NCBI GenBank assembly: GCA_046160865.1
Contig: JBJXHG010000080.1
Location: 1 to 59,135 of the forward strand
From: JBJXHG01 sp046160865
Lineage (GTDB): Bacteria; Planctomycetota; UBA1135; GCA-002686595
Direction: 5' to 3'
DNA length: 59,135 bases
A model generated the notes under the pieces. It searched no databases. It was not told where the DNA came from and worked only from the letters and a program-made list of their open reading frames with translations. This document shows, in pieces, positions 24,429-33,512 of the stretch. How positions within the stretch are numbered: the first letter of the stretch is position 1; the number at the start of each line of letters is the position of its first letter. The translations under genes and the position numbers were made by a program.

Positions 24429-26458
24429 GGCGCTGTTCTCGTTTGCGGTTCCACGGTGTTCATCTGGGAGCGCTTCTCGCTGCGGAACATCCCAGGAGTG
24501 TAGCCGACGATGCGGCCTTCGATGGCGCTCGCGGCCACGGTGAGCGGCGATGCGAGATAGAGCTTGCCCGGTCCGCTGCGGCCCGCGAAGTTGCGGTTGA
24601 TCGCACTGACCGTGACTTGGTCCGGCGTGTCGGACACTCCCGGGCCGCAGCCGATGCATGCGCCGCAGCCGGGATTGATCACCTCGACGCCCGCGCGGTC
24701 GAAGATTTCCGTGTAGCCGCGCGCACGCGCGTAGTCACGGACGGCCGCGCTCCCGAACTGAATGAGCATGCGCACGTTCGGCGCGACGCGGCGACCGCTC
24801 GCGAGCGCGTCCTCGAGCACTTGCGCGTAGAAGTCGACGTCGCCTTCCTTGCCGGCCGTGCACGAGCCCGCGTACGCGATGTCGATCTTCACGTCGGAGA
24901 GATCGCGCACTTCCTTGCCGTACGTCGGATCGCCGGGCAGCGCAACCATCGGCACGATCGAGCCGAGCTCGATGCGGTGCACTCCGCCCGCGTAGTGCGT
25001 GCCCGGATCCGGCGCGACGAAGCGCGCACGGATCGCGTCGCGCGTCGTGCCGGGGCGGCGCGCCACGAGCCAGTCGACGGTCCGCTCGTCCGCTTCGCAG
25101 ATGCCGGACTTCGCGCTGCACTCGGTCGCCATGTTGCACAGGGTCGCGCGCTCGTCCATCGAGAGATTCGCGAGGCCCGGGCCGCCGAACTCCATCACGC
25201 GATCGAGCGTGTCCTCGCGCACGGCGAACGTGCGCAGGATGTGAAGGATCAAGTCTTTCGCCGTGCAGTCGCGCGCGAGCTCGCCGTGCAGCTCGAAGCG
25301 GATCGACTCCGGCACGTTGACGAAAGTGAAGCCGGCGTAGATCAGGCCCGCGTACTCCGTCGCGCCGACACCGTACGTGAGCGCGTTGTTGCCGCCGCCC
25401 ATGCACGTGTGGCTGTCGGTCGCTTGGATGAAGTCGCCCGGGTCGATGAACTGCTCGCGCGCGACCTGATGGCAGATGCCGGGCGAGACGCCGTTCTTCG
25501 CCGAGTAGTCGCGCACGCCGGTGTGGCGTTGGAACTCGTTCTGCAGGTCGCGCAGCTTCTGGATCTGCGGCGCGAACGGCGCCATCTTCTTCACGCCGTC
25601 GGTGTAGAGCAGATGGTCCTCGAACACCGCGAACTTCGCGGGATCCGACACGCGGTAGCTCGCGCCGTACTCGCTCGCGAGGAAGTAGTGCACCTGCGCG
25701 GTCGTGAACTCGTGGCTGTAGCCGCCGTCGACGTTGACCAAGCACACGTCGCCCGGCTTCACGCATGCGCCCCGGCGCGCGCCGACCAAGTGCTTGGCCA
25801 GGATCTTCTCCGCCATCGTCATCGGGCGATCCGGCGTCGTCGGCGGGGGCACGTGAACCTTGCCGTCGGCGTACTGCTCGGCGAACGGGAACAGCCCGCC
25901 CGCTTCGACGATCGCGCGCGTGACCGGATCGTAGCGGCCGGTGAATTCCTCGAGCGGGATCTCCTCGCCGCGCTGCAAGCGCGCGAGCTGCTCGTACGTG
26001 CCGAGCAACTGACCGAGGTTGATGTTGTTGCGCTCGTGGATCGGCGCGAACGAAGCCGCGATCACGAGGTGGACTCCGGACCACTTCTCCGCTTGCGGAG
26101 CCGTCTCGCGCGACGAGCCGGTGCCCTTGCGCTGCCCCGACACGATGACTTCGAAGCCGCCGTCGATCAGAGCGCGCGTGCCGACCACGCGCTGTCCGCT
26201 CGCGTACACGAGACCGGCATATGCATCGAGCGCGAGATCTTCCGGTCGGTGCCGGAAGCACACCCACGCCGGCGTCATCACGTCGGTGTTGATGTCGTCG
26301 AGCAGATCCTTCGGCGCGACGTCCTTCATCGCGAGGTCGACTTCGCGCCGGAGCTGACGCTCGATGAGCGCGAGCTCCTTCGTCAAGAACAGCACGCGCT
26401 TACCAGGCGTCAGACGGACGACCTTGCGGCCGCCGCGCTCGTGGATCAACGGGTTCAA
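24425..26458 (-). CDS. Fused 3-isopropylmalate dehydratase (LeuD-LeuC order)
   Basis: 677 residues. The first 190 are the small swivelling subunit (LeuD-like: LDDINTDVMTPAWVC, then VIVSGQRKGTGSSRETAP). The rest is the catalytic iron-sulfur subunit (LeuC-like: DSHTCMGGGNNALTYGVG, YAGSCTAGKEGD, NPGCGACIGCGPG, INRNFAGRSG). The 4Fe-4S ligand cysteines are in SCTAG and PGCGACIG. It isomerises isopropylmalate; aconitase-type substrates cannot be excluded. The order small-then-large is opposite to aconitase. Overlaps leuB by four bases; the ATG at 26458 lies 7 bases after the stop of the thiolase gene, so it is part of a long operon. Confidence 0.9.
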   Translation of the reverse strand: MNPLIHERGGRKVVRLTPGKRVLFLTKELALIERQLRREVDLAMKDVAPKDLLDDINTDVMTPAWVCFRHRPEDLALDAYAGLVYASGQRVVGTRALIDGGFEVIVSGQRKGTGSSRETAPQAEKWSGVHLVIAASFAPIHERNNINLGQLLGTYEQLARLQRGEEIPLEEFTGRYDPVTRAIVEAGGLFPFAEQYADGKVHVPPPTTPDRPMTMAEKILAKHLVGARRGACVKPGDVCLVNVDGGYSHEFTTAQVHYFLASEYGASYRVSDPAKFAVFEDHLLYTDGVKKMAPFAPQIQKLRDLQNEFQRHTGVRDYSAKNGVSPGICHQVAREQFIDPGDFIQATDSHTCMGGGNNALTYGVGATEYAGLIYAGFTFVNVPESIRFELHGELARDCTAKDLILHILRTFAVREDTLDRVMEFGGPGLANLSMDERATLCNMATECSAKSGICEADERTVDWLVARRPGTTRDAIRARFVAPDPGTHYAGGVHRIELGSIVPMVALPGDPTYGKEVRDLSDVKIDIAYAGSCTAGKEGDVDFYAQVLEDALASGRRVAPNVRMLIQFGSAAVRDYARARGYTEIFDRAGVEVINPGCGACIGCGPGVSDTPDQVTVSAINRNFAGRSGPGKLYLASPLTVAASAIEGRIVGYTPGMFRSEKRSQMNTVEPQTRTAP

Positions 26459-26465
26459 GAGGGCC

Positions 26466-27671
26466 TCAGGCGAGCGGGTTCTCGATCAGGATCGCGATGC
26501 CTTGCCCGCCGCCGATGCACGCGGACGCGACACCGTAACGCAGCTTCGAGCGCCGCAGCTCGTGCATGAGCGTCAAGACGAGACGCGTACCGGACGCGCC
26601 GAGCGGATGTCCGAGCGAGATCGCGCCGCCGTTCACGTTGCACTTCTCGCGATCGAGCTCGAGCTCCTTCTCGCAGCCGAGGTACTGCGCCGCGAACGCT
26701 TCGTTGATCTCGATGCGATCGATGTCCGCGATCGACAGCTTCGCGCGTTCGAGGCACGCGCGGATCGCGGGCACGGGCCCGATGCCCATCTCGGTCGGCT
26801 CGACGCCGACGTACGCCCAGCTCTTGATCGTCGCCCACACGTCGAGCTTGTCCGCCTTCGCGCGATCGGCAGTCGTGAGCACGAGCGCGGCTGCGCCGTC
26901 GACGATGCCGCTCGCGTTGCCGGCCGTCACCGTGCCGTCCTTGCCGAATGCCGCGCGCAGCTTCGACAAGCCTTCGAGCGACGTTTCGGGCTTGATGTGA
27001 TCGTCCGTCGTGACGACTTCGGGGCCTTTGCGTCCCTGCACCGTCACCGGGTCGATCTCGTCGCCGAAGCGACCTTCCTTCACCGCCTTCGCGCCGAGCT
27101 GATGGCTGCGCAGCGCGTACTTGTCCTGCTCCTCGCGCGTGATCGACAAGCGCTTGGCGATCTTCTCCGCGGTCTGCGCCATCATCAGTCCGGCGAGCGG
27201 ATCGAGCAGCGCGCCGAAGAGCGTGTCCTGCAGCTCGTACTTGCCGCCGAACGGCATGCCCGAGCGCGTTCCGTAGAGTGCGAACGGAGCCTGCGACATG
27301 TTCTCCATGCCGCCCGCGAGCACCGCGCGCGCTTCACCGAGCTGGAGCATCTGCGCACCGTTCACGACCGACTGGATGCCCGAGCCGCACAAGCGATTCA
27401 CGGTCAACGCGGGCGTCGTTTTCGGAATGCCGGCCTTGAGGCCGACGTGCCGCGCGCCGTACAGCGCGTCGATCGACGTCTGCAACGCATTGCCCATCAC
27501 GACGTGATCGATCGCCTCGGGCGCGAACTTCGCGCGCGCGAGCGCGGCCTTCGCCGCGTGCGCACCGAGCTCGATCGCGGACACGTCCTTGAACTTGCCG
27601 AAGCCGGGCGTGCCGACGTACTCGCACATCGGAGTGCGCGCGCCGCCGACGATCACGATGGATTGGCTCAT
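26466..27671 (-). CDS. Acetyl-CoA C-acetyltransferase (thiolase)
   Basis: 401 residues. The nucleophile Cys is C95 in NRLCGSGIQSVVNGA. The second active-site set is GHPLGASGTR (His near 356) and ACIGGGQGIAI (Cys near 386). NEAFAAQYL is the usual thiolase motif. It condenses or cleaves acyl-CoA at the 3-keto position. It precedes the LeuD-LeuC gene and follows a crotonase and a 3-hydroxyacyl-CoA dehydrogenase, with a second thiolase at the operon head, so the set could run beta-oxidation or acetoacetyl-CoA formation. Start ATG MSQSIVIVGGARTPM is family-typical. Confidence 0.93.
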   Translation of the reverse strand: MSQSIVIVGGARTPMCEYVGTPGFGKFKDVSAIELGAHAAKAALARAKFAPEAIDHVVMGNALQTSIDALYGARHVGLKAGIPKTTPALTVNRLCGSGIQSVVNGAQMLQLGEARAVLAGGMENMSQAPFALYGTRSGMPFGGKYELQDTLFGALLDPLAGLMMAQTAEKIAKRLSITREEQDKYALRSHQLGAKAVKEGRFGDEIDPVTVQGRKGPEVVTTDDHIKPETSLEGLSKLRAAFGKDGTVTAGNASGIVDGAAALVLTTADRAKADKLDVWATIKSWAYVGVEPTEMGIGPVPAIRACLERAKLSIADIDRIEINEAFAAQYLGCEKELELDREKCNVNGGAISLGHPLGASGTRLVLTLMHELRRSKLRYGVASACIGGGQGIAILIENPLA

Positions 27672-27710
27672 GAGATTCTCGCGTGGTCCTGGTTACGACC
27701 TATGGACGGA

Positions 27711-27737
27711 GGCGGGTCGCGATTCCAGCGACCCGCC
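27711..27737 (-). terminator. Perfect 10-bp hairpin between crotonase and thiolase genes
   Basis: GGCGGGTCGC (27711-27720) and GCGACCCGCC (27728-27737) pair perfectly with a 7-base loop. It lies between the crotonase stop and the thiolase start inside the minus-strand operon, without a U-tract. It may be an attenuator or an mRNA stability element rather than a full terminator. Confidence 0.45.
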
Positions 27738-27764
27738 CAACCCCTCGAACGTTCTGTGCGTTGC

Positions 27765-28547
27765 TCAGCGGCCTTCGAAGTGCGGCTTGCGCTTCTCGAG
27801 GAACGCCGCCATTCCCTCGCGCATGTCGGCCGTCGTCGAAGCGAGTCCGAACATGTCGCACTCCATCAGCTCGCCTTCCGTTTGTGTGACGCCGATGCCG
27901 CGCCGAATCGCTTCCATCCCGAGGCGCACGGCGACCGGACCCTTGGACAGGATCGAGTGCAGGAACTCGAACGTGCCTTCGCGCAGCGCTTCCGGCGCAT
28001 AGAGCCGGTTCACGATGCCGACGCGGTGCGCTTCTTCCGCCGAGAACATCCCGCCGGTCAGCACCCACTCGCGCGCGACGCCGGGTCCCGCGATGCGCGC
28101 GAGGCGCTGCGTCCCGCCGTACCCCGGGATGATGCCGAGACCGACTTCCGGCAGCCCGAGCTTCGCGCTCGTCGCCGCCGTGCGCAGCGTGCACGCGAGC
28201 GCGAGCTCGCAGCCGCCGCCGAGGGCGAAGCCGTTGATCATCGCGATCGACGGCTTGCCCATGGTCTCGAGCCGCGCGAACACCTGCTGGCCGAAGAACG
28301 CCTTCTCCTTCGCCTCCATCGCCTTCATCTGGGCGAGCTCGTTGATGTCCGCGCCCGCGACGAAAGCTTTCTCGCCGGCGCCGGTCACGACGACGCCACG
28401 CACCGCGGGATCCGCAGCGATCGCATCGAAGGCGTGCGCAAGCTCGGTCAGCGTCTTCTCGTTCAGCGCGTTCATCACCTTCGGTCGATTGACCGTGACG
28501 GTGGCGACGCTCTGAGCATTCTCCAGCAGGATGTTCTCGTAGCTCAT
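27765..28547 (-). CDS. Enoyl-CoA hydratase/isomerase (crotonase family)
   Basis: 260 residues. The oxyanion-hole region is AFVAGADINELAQM and INGFALGGGCELALACT. The catalytic glutamate region is KLGLPEVGLGIIPGYGGTQR, with the usual Glu in LPEVGLG. It hydrates 2-enoyl-CoA to 3-hydroxyacyl-CoA, the substrate of the dehydrogenase encoded upstream. It is separated by only 4 bases from the cyclophilin gene and followed by a hairpin before the thiolase. The ATG start MSYENILLENAQSV is typical. Chain-length preference cannot be read from the sequence. Confidence 0.94.
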   Translation of the reverse strand: MSYENILLENAQSVATVTVNRPKVMNALNEKTLTELAHAFDAIAADPAVRGVVVTGAGEKAFVAGADINELAQMKAMEAKEKAFFGQQVFARLETMGKPSIAMINGFALGGGCELALACTLRTAATSAKLGLPEVGLGIIPGYGGTQRLARIAGPGVAREWVLTGGMFSAEEAHRVGIVNRLYAPEALREGTFEFLHSILSKGPVAVRLGMEAIRRGIGVTQTEGELMECDMFGLASTTADMREGMAAFLEKRKPHFEGR

Positions 28548-28551
28548 CGCG

Positions 28552-29448
28552 TCACTTCGCCGGCGCCTTGATCACGATCATCTTCGTGATGACCTGCGGC
28601 TCCTTCGGACGGTCCTGCGCGCCTTTCGGCGAGTTGACGATCTTGTCGACCACGTCCTGGCCGCTGACGAGCTTGCCGAACGCGGAGTATTGGTTGTCGA
28701 GGTGCGGCGACGTCGCGTGCATGACGAAGAACTGACAGGACGCCGAGTCGGGGCTCGCGCTGCGCGCCATCGACAGCACGCCGGCGACGTGCTTCCTGTC
28801 GTTGAACTCGGCCTTCAGCATGCGCGGACCGCTGCCGGTGCCCGTGCCCGTCGGATCGCCGCCCTGGATCATGAAGCCCGGGATCACGCGGTGAAAAATC
28901 TTGCCGTCGTAGAAGCCCGTGTAGGCGAGATCGAGGAAGTTGCGCACGTGATTCGGCGCGACGTCCGGCCAGAACTCCGCTTCCATGTTGCCGCGGTTCG
29001 TCATGAAGACGACGCGGTACTTGGAGAGGTCCTCCACCGGCATCTTCATGAAGTCCAAGCCCTTTTCGACGCCTTGAATCGTGTTCACAGTGATTTCCTC
29101 GCTCTCGACGACGCCCTTCGCGAACCCCAGCTTGAACGTTTCGTTCGTGCCCGACGCGCTGGCGAGCGCCGGTCCGATGTCCATCTCGAGCGTCAGCTTC
29201 GCGCCCGGGAGTAGCTTCAACTTGCCGCTACCGCGCTCGCCGATCGGCTTGCCGTTCACCGTGAACGCGGACGCGTCGAGCAGCCAGGCCTCGGTCTCGG
29301 CGCCTTCCTTCGGCGCCTGCATCGAGATCTTGACCGTATAGGGACTGCCGCTCATGTACGCGGACTTGGGTGGTTCCCATTTCACGACCGGCGTGTTCTG
29401 CGCCGCCGCGAAAGTCGAAACGAGAAGCAATGCCGGAATCGTGATCAC
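28552..29448 (-). CDS. Exported cyclophilin-type peptidyl-prolyl isomerase
   Basis: About 298 residues. The N-terminal signal peptide (ITIPALLLVSTFAAAQ) is followed by a roughly 130-residue beta-rich domain and then a cyclophilin domain: NFLDLAYTGFYDGKIFHRV, IPGFMIQGGDPTGTGTGSG, SMARSASPDSASCQFFV and NQYSAFGKLVSGQDVVD. The active-site R-x-I-x-G-F-M-I-Q-G-G-D motif is intact. The GTG at 29448 was chosen because it overlaps the preceding stop (GTGA) and follows AGGAG by 10 bases; a GTG at 29469 would add an Arg-Arg n-region and is an alternative. Its presence inside an acyl-CoA operon is unusual, and no functional link is obvious. Confidence 0.88.
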   Translation of the reverse strand: MITIPALLLVSTFAAAQNTPVVKWEPPKSAYMSGSPYTVKISMQAPKEGAETEAWLLDASAFTVNGKPIGERGSGKLKLLPGAKLTLEMDIGPALASASGTNETFKLGFAKGVVESEEITVNTIQGVEKGLDFMKMPVEDLSKYRVVFMTNRGNMEAEFWPDVAPNHVRNFLDLAYTGFYDGKIFHRVIPGFMIQGGDPTGTGTGSGPRMLKAEFNDRKHVAGVLSMARSASPDSASCQFFVMHATSPHLDNQYSAFGKLVSGQDVVDKIVNSPKGAQDRPKEPQVITKMIVIKAPAK

Positions 29449-30320
29449 AGCCGTTTGTCTCCTTGCCACTTGTAGAAGCCTTCGCCGGTCTTGCGACCGA
29501 GTTTCTTCTCCGCAACCTTCTTCTCGAGGATCGCCGGGATCGCGAACGCGGGTTCCTTCGGGAACTCCGCCACCCAGCCTTTGAGGATCGCGAGCGTCGT
29601 GTCGAGGCCGACGTAGTCGACGAGCTCGATCGGCCCCATCGGATGGGCGCAGCCGAGCTTCATGCCGATGTCGATGTCCTCGGCCGTCGCGTCACCGCGC
29701 TCGAGCATCTGCAGCGCTTGCACCATGAACGGCACGAGCAGACGGTTCACGACGAAGCCGGGCGTGTCCTTGCACGCGATCGGCGTCTTGCCGCACGCCT
29801 CGCCGAACGCGCGCGCCTGCGCGAACACGTCGTCGCTCGTCTCGTTCGTGCGCACGACCTCGACGAGCTTCATCAGCTGCACCGGATTGAAGAAGTGCAG
29901 GCCGACGAACTGCTTCGGACGGCCGGACGCCTTCGCCATCGTGCCGATGCGGAACGAGCTCGTGTTCGAGGCGAAGATCGTCTCCTGCTTGCACAGCTTG
30001 CCGAGCTCGGCGAAGAGCTGATTCTTGAGGCCGATGTCCTCGATGATCGCCTCGACGACGAGATCGCAGTCGGAGAGCGCCTTTCTGTCGAGCGTTCCGC
30101 CGATGCGCGCGCGCACCGCGCCCGCGTCGAACGTCTGGCCTTTTTCCTTGGCCTTCTCGGCGAGCTTCGCGAGCGACTTGTCGATGCGCGCGAGGCCGGA
30201 CTCGAGGAACTTTTGTTCGGTCTCGAGCACGACGACCTGACAGCCGCCCTGCGCCGCGACTTGCGCGATGCCGTGACCCATCAGGCCACAGCCGACCACG
30301 CCCACTTTCTTGATTGCCAT
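29445..30320 (-). CDS. 3-hydroxyacyl-CoA (3-hydroxybutyryl-CoA) dehydrogenase
   Basis: 291 residues. The NAD-binding Rossmann start is KKVGVVGCGLMGHGIAQVAA. The catalytic His/Glu region is GLHFFNPVQLMKLVEVVRT. DTPGFVVNRLLVPFMVQAL and DIGMKLGCAHPMGPIELVDY are typical of the C-terminal domain. It oxidises 3-hydroxyacyl-CoA, or reduces acetoacetyl-CoA in the reverse direction. It lies between the head thiolase and the cyclophilin. Length is normal for short-chain 3-hydroxybutyryl-CoA dehydrogenases, which favours a C4-type substrate, but that is not proof. Confidence 0.94.
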   Translation of the reverse strand: MAIKKVGVVGCGLMGHGIAQVAAQGGCQVVVLETEQKFLESGLARIDKSLAKLAEKAKEKGQTFDAGAVRARIGGTLDRKALSDCDLVVEAIIEDIGLKNQLFAELGKLCKQETIFASNTSSFRIGTMAKASGRPKQFVGLHFFNPVQLMKLVEVVRTNETSDDVFAQARAFGEACGKTPIACKDTPGFVVNRLLVPFMVQALQMLERGDATAEDIDIGMKLGCAHPMGPIELVDYVGLDTTLAILKGWVAEFPKEPAFAIPAILEKKVAEKKLGRKTGEGFYKWQGDKRL

Positions 30321-30348
30321 GCCGCTTCTTTCCTTGGCTCGGAGTGTT

Positions 30349-31608
30349 CTAGGCGTGCGTTCCGTCGCGGCGGAACTCCGTCGCGAGGCCCATGCCGCCC
30401 GAGATGCACAGGGTCGCGACGCCGCGCTTCGCCGCGCGCCGCTTCATTTCCGCGAGCAGCGTGACCACGATGCGCGTGCCGGTGCATCCGATCGGATGTC
30501 CGAGCGCGATCGCGCCGCCGTTCACGTTGACGCGCTCCATCGGGAGCTTCAGCTCGCGGTCGCAGGCGAGAACCTGCGCAGCGAACGCCTCGTTGAGCTC
30601 GATGAGATCGAAGTCCCGTGGTGAGAAACCGGTCTTCTCTTCAAGAGCGCGCAAAGCCGGCACTGGCCCGATGCCCATGATGCGCGGGTCGACACCGGCT
30701 TGCGTCGATTCGCCGACGAACGCGAGCGGCTCGAGGCCGAGCTCGCGCGCGCGTGCCTCCGACATGACGAGCACGGCGGCCGCGCCATCCGTGATCCCGG
30801 AAGAATTCCCGGCCGTCACGGTGCCCTGCTTCGCGTCGAAGACGGGCGGCAGCTTCGCGAGCGACTCGAGCGTCGTATCCGCGCGCGGGTGCTCGTCCTG
30901 CGAGACGACGGTCTCGCCGTTCTTACCGGGCTTTCCGGGCTTACCGGGCACGCGCACGGGTGACATCTCGTCGTCGAACCGGTGCGCATCGGCCGCTGCC
31001 TTCGCCTTCTTCTGACTCGCCAGCGCGAACGCATCCTGCTCGCCACGTGTGATTCCGAGGTCCTGCGCGAGCTTCTCGGCGGTCTCGCCCATGCGCATCT
31101 GTGCGAGTGGACAGTCGAAGCCGTCCTGGTACATCGCGTCGACGACCGGCGCGTGCCCGAGGCGATAGCCCGTGCGCATGCGCGGGAGGAAGAACGGCAG
31201 CCCGCTCATGCTCTCCGTTCCGCCCGCGACGACGACGTCGTTGCGACCAGCCGCGATCGACTCGGCGGCGAGTTGGATCGCCTTCAGGCCCGACCCGCAC
31301 GCCATGTTCACGGTCCAAGCCGGAACGCGGTCGGGAATGCCCGCCCGCACGCTGACTTGCCGCGCCGGATTCGGGCCGCCGCCGGCTTGGCGCGCGTTGC
31401 CGAAAACCAGCTCGTCGACGCGCTCGGGGTCGAGCTTCGCCCGCGCGAGCAGATCGCGCACGACCGAGACGCCGAGGTCCGCCGCGGTGAGCTCCGCAAA
31501 CGAGCCCAAGTACCGCCCGATCGGAGTCCGCAGCGCATGCGTGATCACCACGCGCGCGGCGTGGTTCCGGCGCCCGGAGGGCCCGGCCGATTGGTGCGGC
31601 TCGTTCAT
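30349..31608 (-). CDS. Acetyl-CoA C-acyltransferase (thiolase), operon head
   Basis: 419 residues. The nucleophile is C104 in VNMACGSGLKAIQ. GHPIGCTGTRIVVTL and LCISGGMGLATEF carry the remaining active-site His and Cys. NEAFAAQVLACD is conserved. An N-terminal tail of about 17 residues precedes the first strand; the ATG at 31608 (MNEPHQSAGPSG) is used. A Gly/Lys-Pro repeat (PGKPGKPGKNG) in the middle is a low-complexity insertion. First gene of the minus-strand acyl-CoA operon; a GC hairpin (GGGGGC/GCCCCC, near 31662) lies in its upstream region. Substrate chain length is not predictable here. Confidence 0.92.
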   Translation of the reverse strand: MNEPHQSAGPSGRRNHAARVVITHALRTPIGRYLGSFAELTAADLGVSVVRDLLARAKLDPERVDELVFGNARQAGGGPNPARQVSVRAGIPDRVPAWTVNMACGSGLKAIQLAAESIAAGRNDVVVAGGTESMSGLPFFLPRMRTGYRLGHAPVVDAMYQDGFDCPLAQMRMGETAEKLAQDLGITRGEQDAFALASQKKAKAAADAHRFDDEMSPVRVPGKPGKPGKNGETVVSQDEHPRADTTLESLAKLPPVFDAKQGTVTAGNSSGITDGAAAVLVMSEARARELGLEPLAFVGESTQAGVDPRIMGIGPVPALRALEEKTGFSPRDFDLIELNEAFAAQVLACDRELKLPMERVNVNGGAIALGHPIGCTGTRIVVTLLAEMKRRAAKRGVATLCISGGMGLATEFRRDGTHA

Positions 31609-31838
31609 GGACCGTGACGGGGTCGGGGGCCGCGAACCTTCCTTTAATGACTCCGAAAGCGGGGGCCTGCCCCCCTCGCCCGCGTGCGCGCGCCGACCGT
31701 TTGGGCGGACCAGAATAGGTGCGTCCGCGGGGGACCGCAAGCGAAGCCGAGTGCTTCCGGGAAGCTTCCGCGCGTGGATAATGGGCTTCGGGGTCGTTCG
31801 CGTCGGAGACCGCGACGACCCGGCGCTCGAAGCCTGAG

Positions 31839-32765
31839 ATGAAACCGGAACGCGCCTTCGAATGTCCCGCTCCGCGGCTGAACCCGTGCGAGCGCGTGGC
31901 CCGCCGCAAGCGGGCGAGCGAGCTCCGTGCGATGGCGAGCTTGCTCTCCGACGATTCGCCGAAGGTCTGGGCCGGCTTGCGCGAGCAGTTCGAGGCGCGG
32001 GGCAAGCACGCGCTGCCGACGCTGAACAAGGCCGCGAAGAGTCGCAGCGCGCGCGTGCGCAGCCGGGCACGCACGATCCTGCTCGATCTCGACCGGCGCG
32101 CCGCGATCCGGCGACTCGTGCGCTACGCCGCGCGCACCGATCTCGACCTCGAGCGCGCGCTCTTCCTGCTCTGCCGGTATCACACGCCCCGCCTCGATTT
32201 CCGGCGCCACCAGCGCGCGCTCGACGCGATGGCGGCCGAAGTCGCGCAACGCGCGCGGCGCCGGACCGACGAGCTGCAGCGCGCGCAGGTGCTCGTCGAG
32301 TACCTAGGAGGCGAACTCGCGTTCGGTGGCAGCACCGGCGAGTTCCACCACCCCGACAACATCCACCTGCATCGCGCGATCGAGCGCCGCGCGGGGATGC
32401 CACTCACGCTGTGCGCGGTCTATATGCTCGTGGCGCGTCGCGCCGGCCTGCGAGTCGCGGCGTTGCCGCTGCCCGGCCACGTGATGCTGCGCCTGTACGG
32501 TTACGAGAAGAGCGTGATCACCGATCCGTATCACCACGGGCAAACGCGCACCGAGCGCGACTGCAAGCGCTATCTGGAGCAGCACAATCTCGTGTTCCAG
32601 GGCGATTGGTCCGCCGATGCGACCGACCGCGCGCTGTTCAAGCGCCACATCATGAACTTGTTGCGCAGCGCGCAGCTGCGCGGCCTGCGGCGCGAGGTGC
32701 ACGATCTGAAGCTCGTCGTGCGCGTGCTCGAACCGCGCAGCGAGCGCAGTCGGCAGCCGCGTTAG
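31839..32765 (+). CDS. SirB1-like transglutaminase-fold protein
   Basis: 308 residues. The N-terminal third is helical and basic. The C-terminal half matches the SirB1/transglut-core-2 family: FHHPDNIHLHRAIERRAGMP, then LTLCAVYMLVARRAGL, LPGHVMLRLYGYEK and DPYHHGQ. Cys (LTLC), His (LPGH) and Asp (DPYH) fit a transglutaminase-like triad, though members are often of unknown activity. ATG at 31839; a later ATG at 31932 (MASLLSDDSPKVW) is a possible alternative. It is the first of three closely spaced plus-strand genes, before a Lon-N-domain protein and the probable selenoprotein. Confidence 0.86.
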   Translation: MKPERAFECPAPRLNPCERVARRKRASELRAMASLLSDDSPKVWAGLREQFEARGKHALPTLNKAAKSRSARVRSRARTILLDLDRRAAIRRLVRYAARTDLDLERALFLLCRYHTPRLDFRRHQRALDAMAAEVAQRARRRTDELQRAQVLVEYLGGELAFGGSTGEFHHPDNIHLHRAIERRAGMPLTLCAVYMLVARRAGLRVAALPLPGHVMLRLYGYEKSVITDPYHHGQTRTERDCKRYLEQHNLVFQGDWSADATDRALFKRHIMNLLRSAQLRGLRREVHDLKLVVRVLEPRSERSRQPR

Positions 32766-32795
32766 GAGCACGGTGAAGAACTCAGCGACTCGACT

Positions 32796-33512
32796 GTGCG
32801 CGCTCCGGTTCACGACGGCGCCTTCCTCAACAGGCTGCTAGGCCGCCGGGAGTCGCTCTTGATCTTGCCCGTCGGTGACTCCTCTGCTTGCGACGGCCCG
32901 CGCATCGCGCCGCTGTTCCCGCTGCCCAACGTGTTCTTGTTCCCGCGCTGCGTGAGGCAGCTGCACATCTTCGAGCCGCGCTACCGGCAGATGATCGAGG
33001 ACTTGCTCGACGGACAGGGGCGGCTCGTGATCGGCACGCTGCTCGATCCCGGCGACGACGGACTCGACGGCTCGCCGCACGGTTCACCGCCCGTCCACGC
33101 CATCGCAGGATACGGCGAGATCGTGCATCACGAGCGCATCGAGGACGGCCGCTTCTGGATCTGGCTGCTCGGGCTCGGACGCGTGCGCATCCGCGAAGTC
33201 GCGAGCGCGAAGCTGTACCGCCAAGTCGAACTCCGGCCGCTCGAAGAGACGGCCGCGCCCGAACCGCACGAGCGCAAGCTCCGCAAGGCGCTGCGCGCCG
33301 CGATCCACGCGCGCTGCAACGGTGCGACGAAGATCCCGGACGAAGCGTCGCTCGCGTGTCTCACCGACCTCTTGCTGCTGCGACTCGAGCTCCCGCAGTC
33401 CGCGATGCTGCCTCTCTTCGGCGAGCTCGACATCGCACGACGCGCGGAAGGCGCGCTCGCCGAGCACGTTCGCCGCCCGATTCCGCCCGCGACTGCCGAG
33501 CCGCACGGTTGA
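32796..33512 (+). CDS. Lon N-terminal-domain protein (LON substrate-binding domain)
   Basis: About 238 residues. The Lon substrate-binding (PUA-like) fold is seen from IAPLFPLPNVFLFP and LHIFEPRYRQMIEDLL through IAGYGEIVHHERIEDGRFW, WLLGLGRVRI and a C-terminal helical bundle. There is no AAA+ or protease domain, so it is a stand-alone LonN protein, which are common and of unclear function. The first start is GTG at 32796; a TTG at 32859 preceded by GGGAG gives a family-like N-terminus (MILPVGDSSACDG) and is equally plausible. Genes on both sides are on the same strand. Confidence 0.85.
   Translation: MRAPVHDGAFLNRLLGRRESLLILPVGDSSACDGPRIAPLFPLPNVFLFPRCVRQLHIFEPRYRQMIEDLLDGQGRLVIGTLLDPGDDGLDGSPHGSPPVHAIAGYGEIVHHERIEDGRFWIWLLGLGRVRIREVASAKLYRQVELRPLEETAAPEPHERKLRKALRAAIHARCNGATKIPDEASLACLTDLLLLRLELPQSAMLPLFGELDIARRAEGALAEHVRRPIPPATAEPHG

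Noticed and set aside
24443..26569. 708-codon plus-strand open frame opposite the LeuD-LeuC gene
   Set aside because: The minus-strand product has all the motifs of isopropylmalate isomerase; the opposite frame is a codon-bias artefact.
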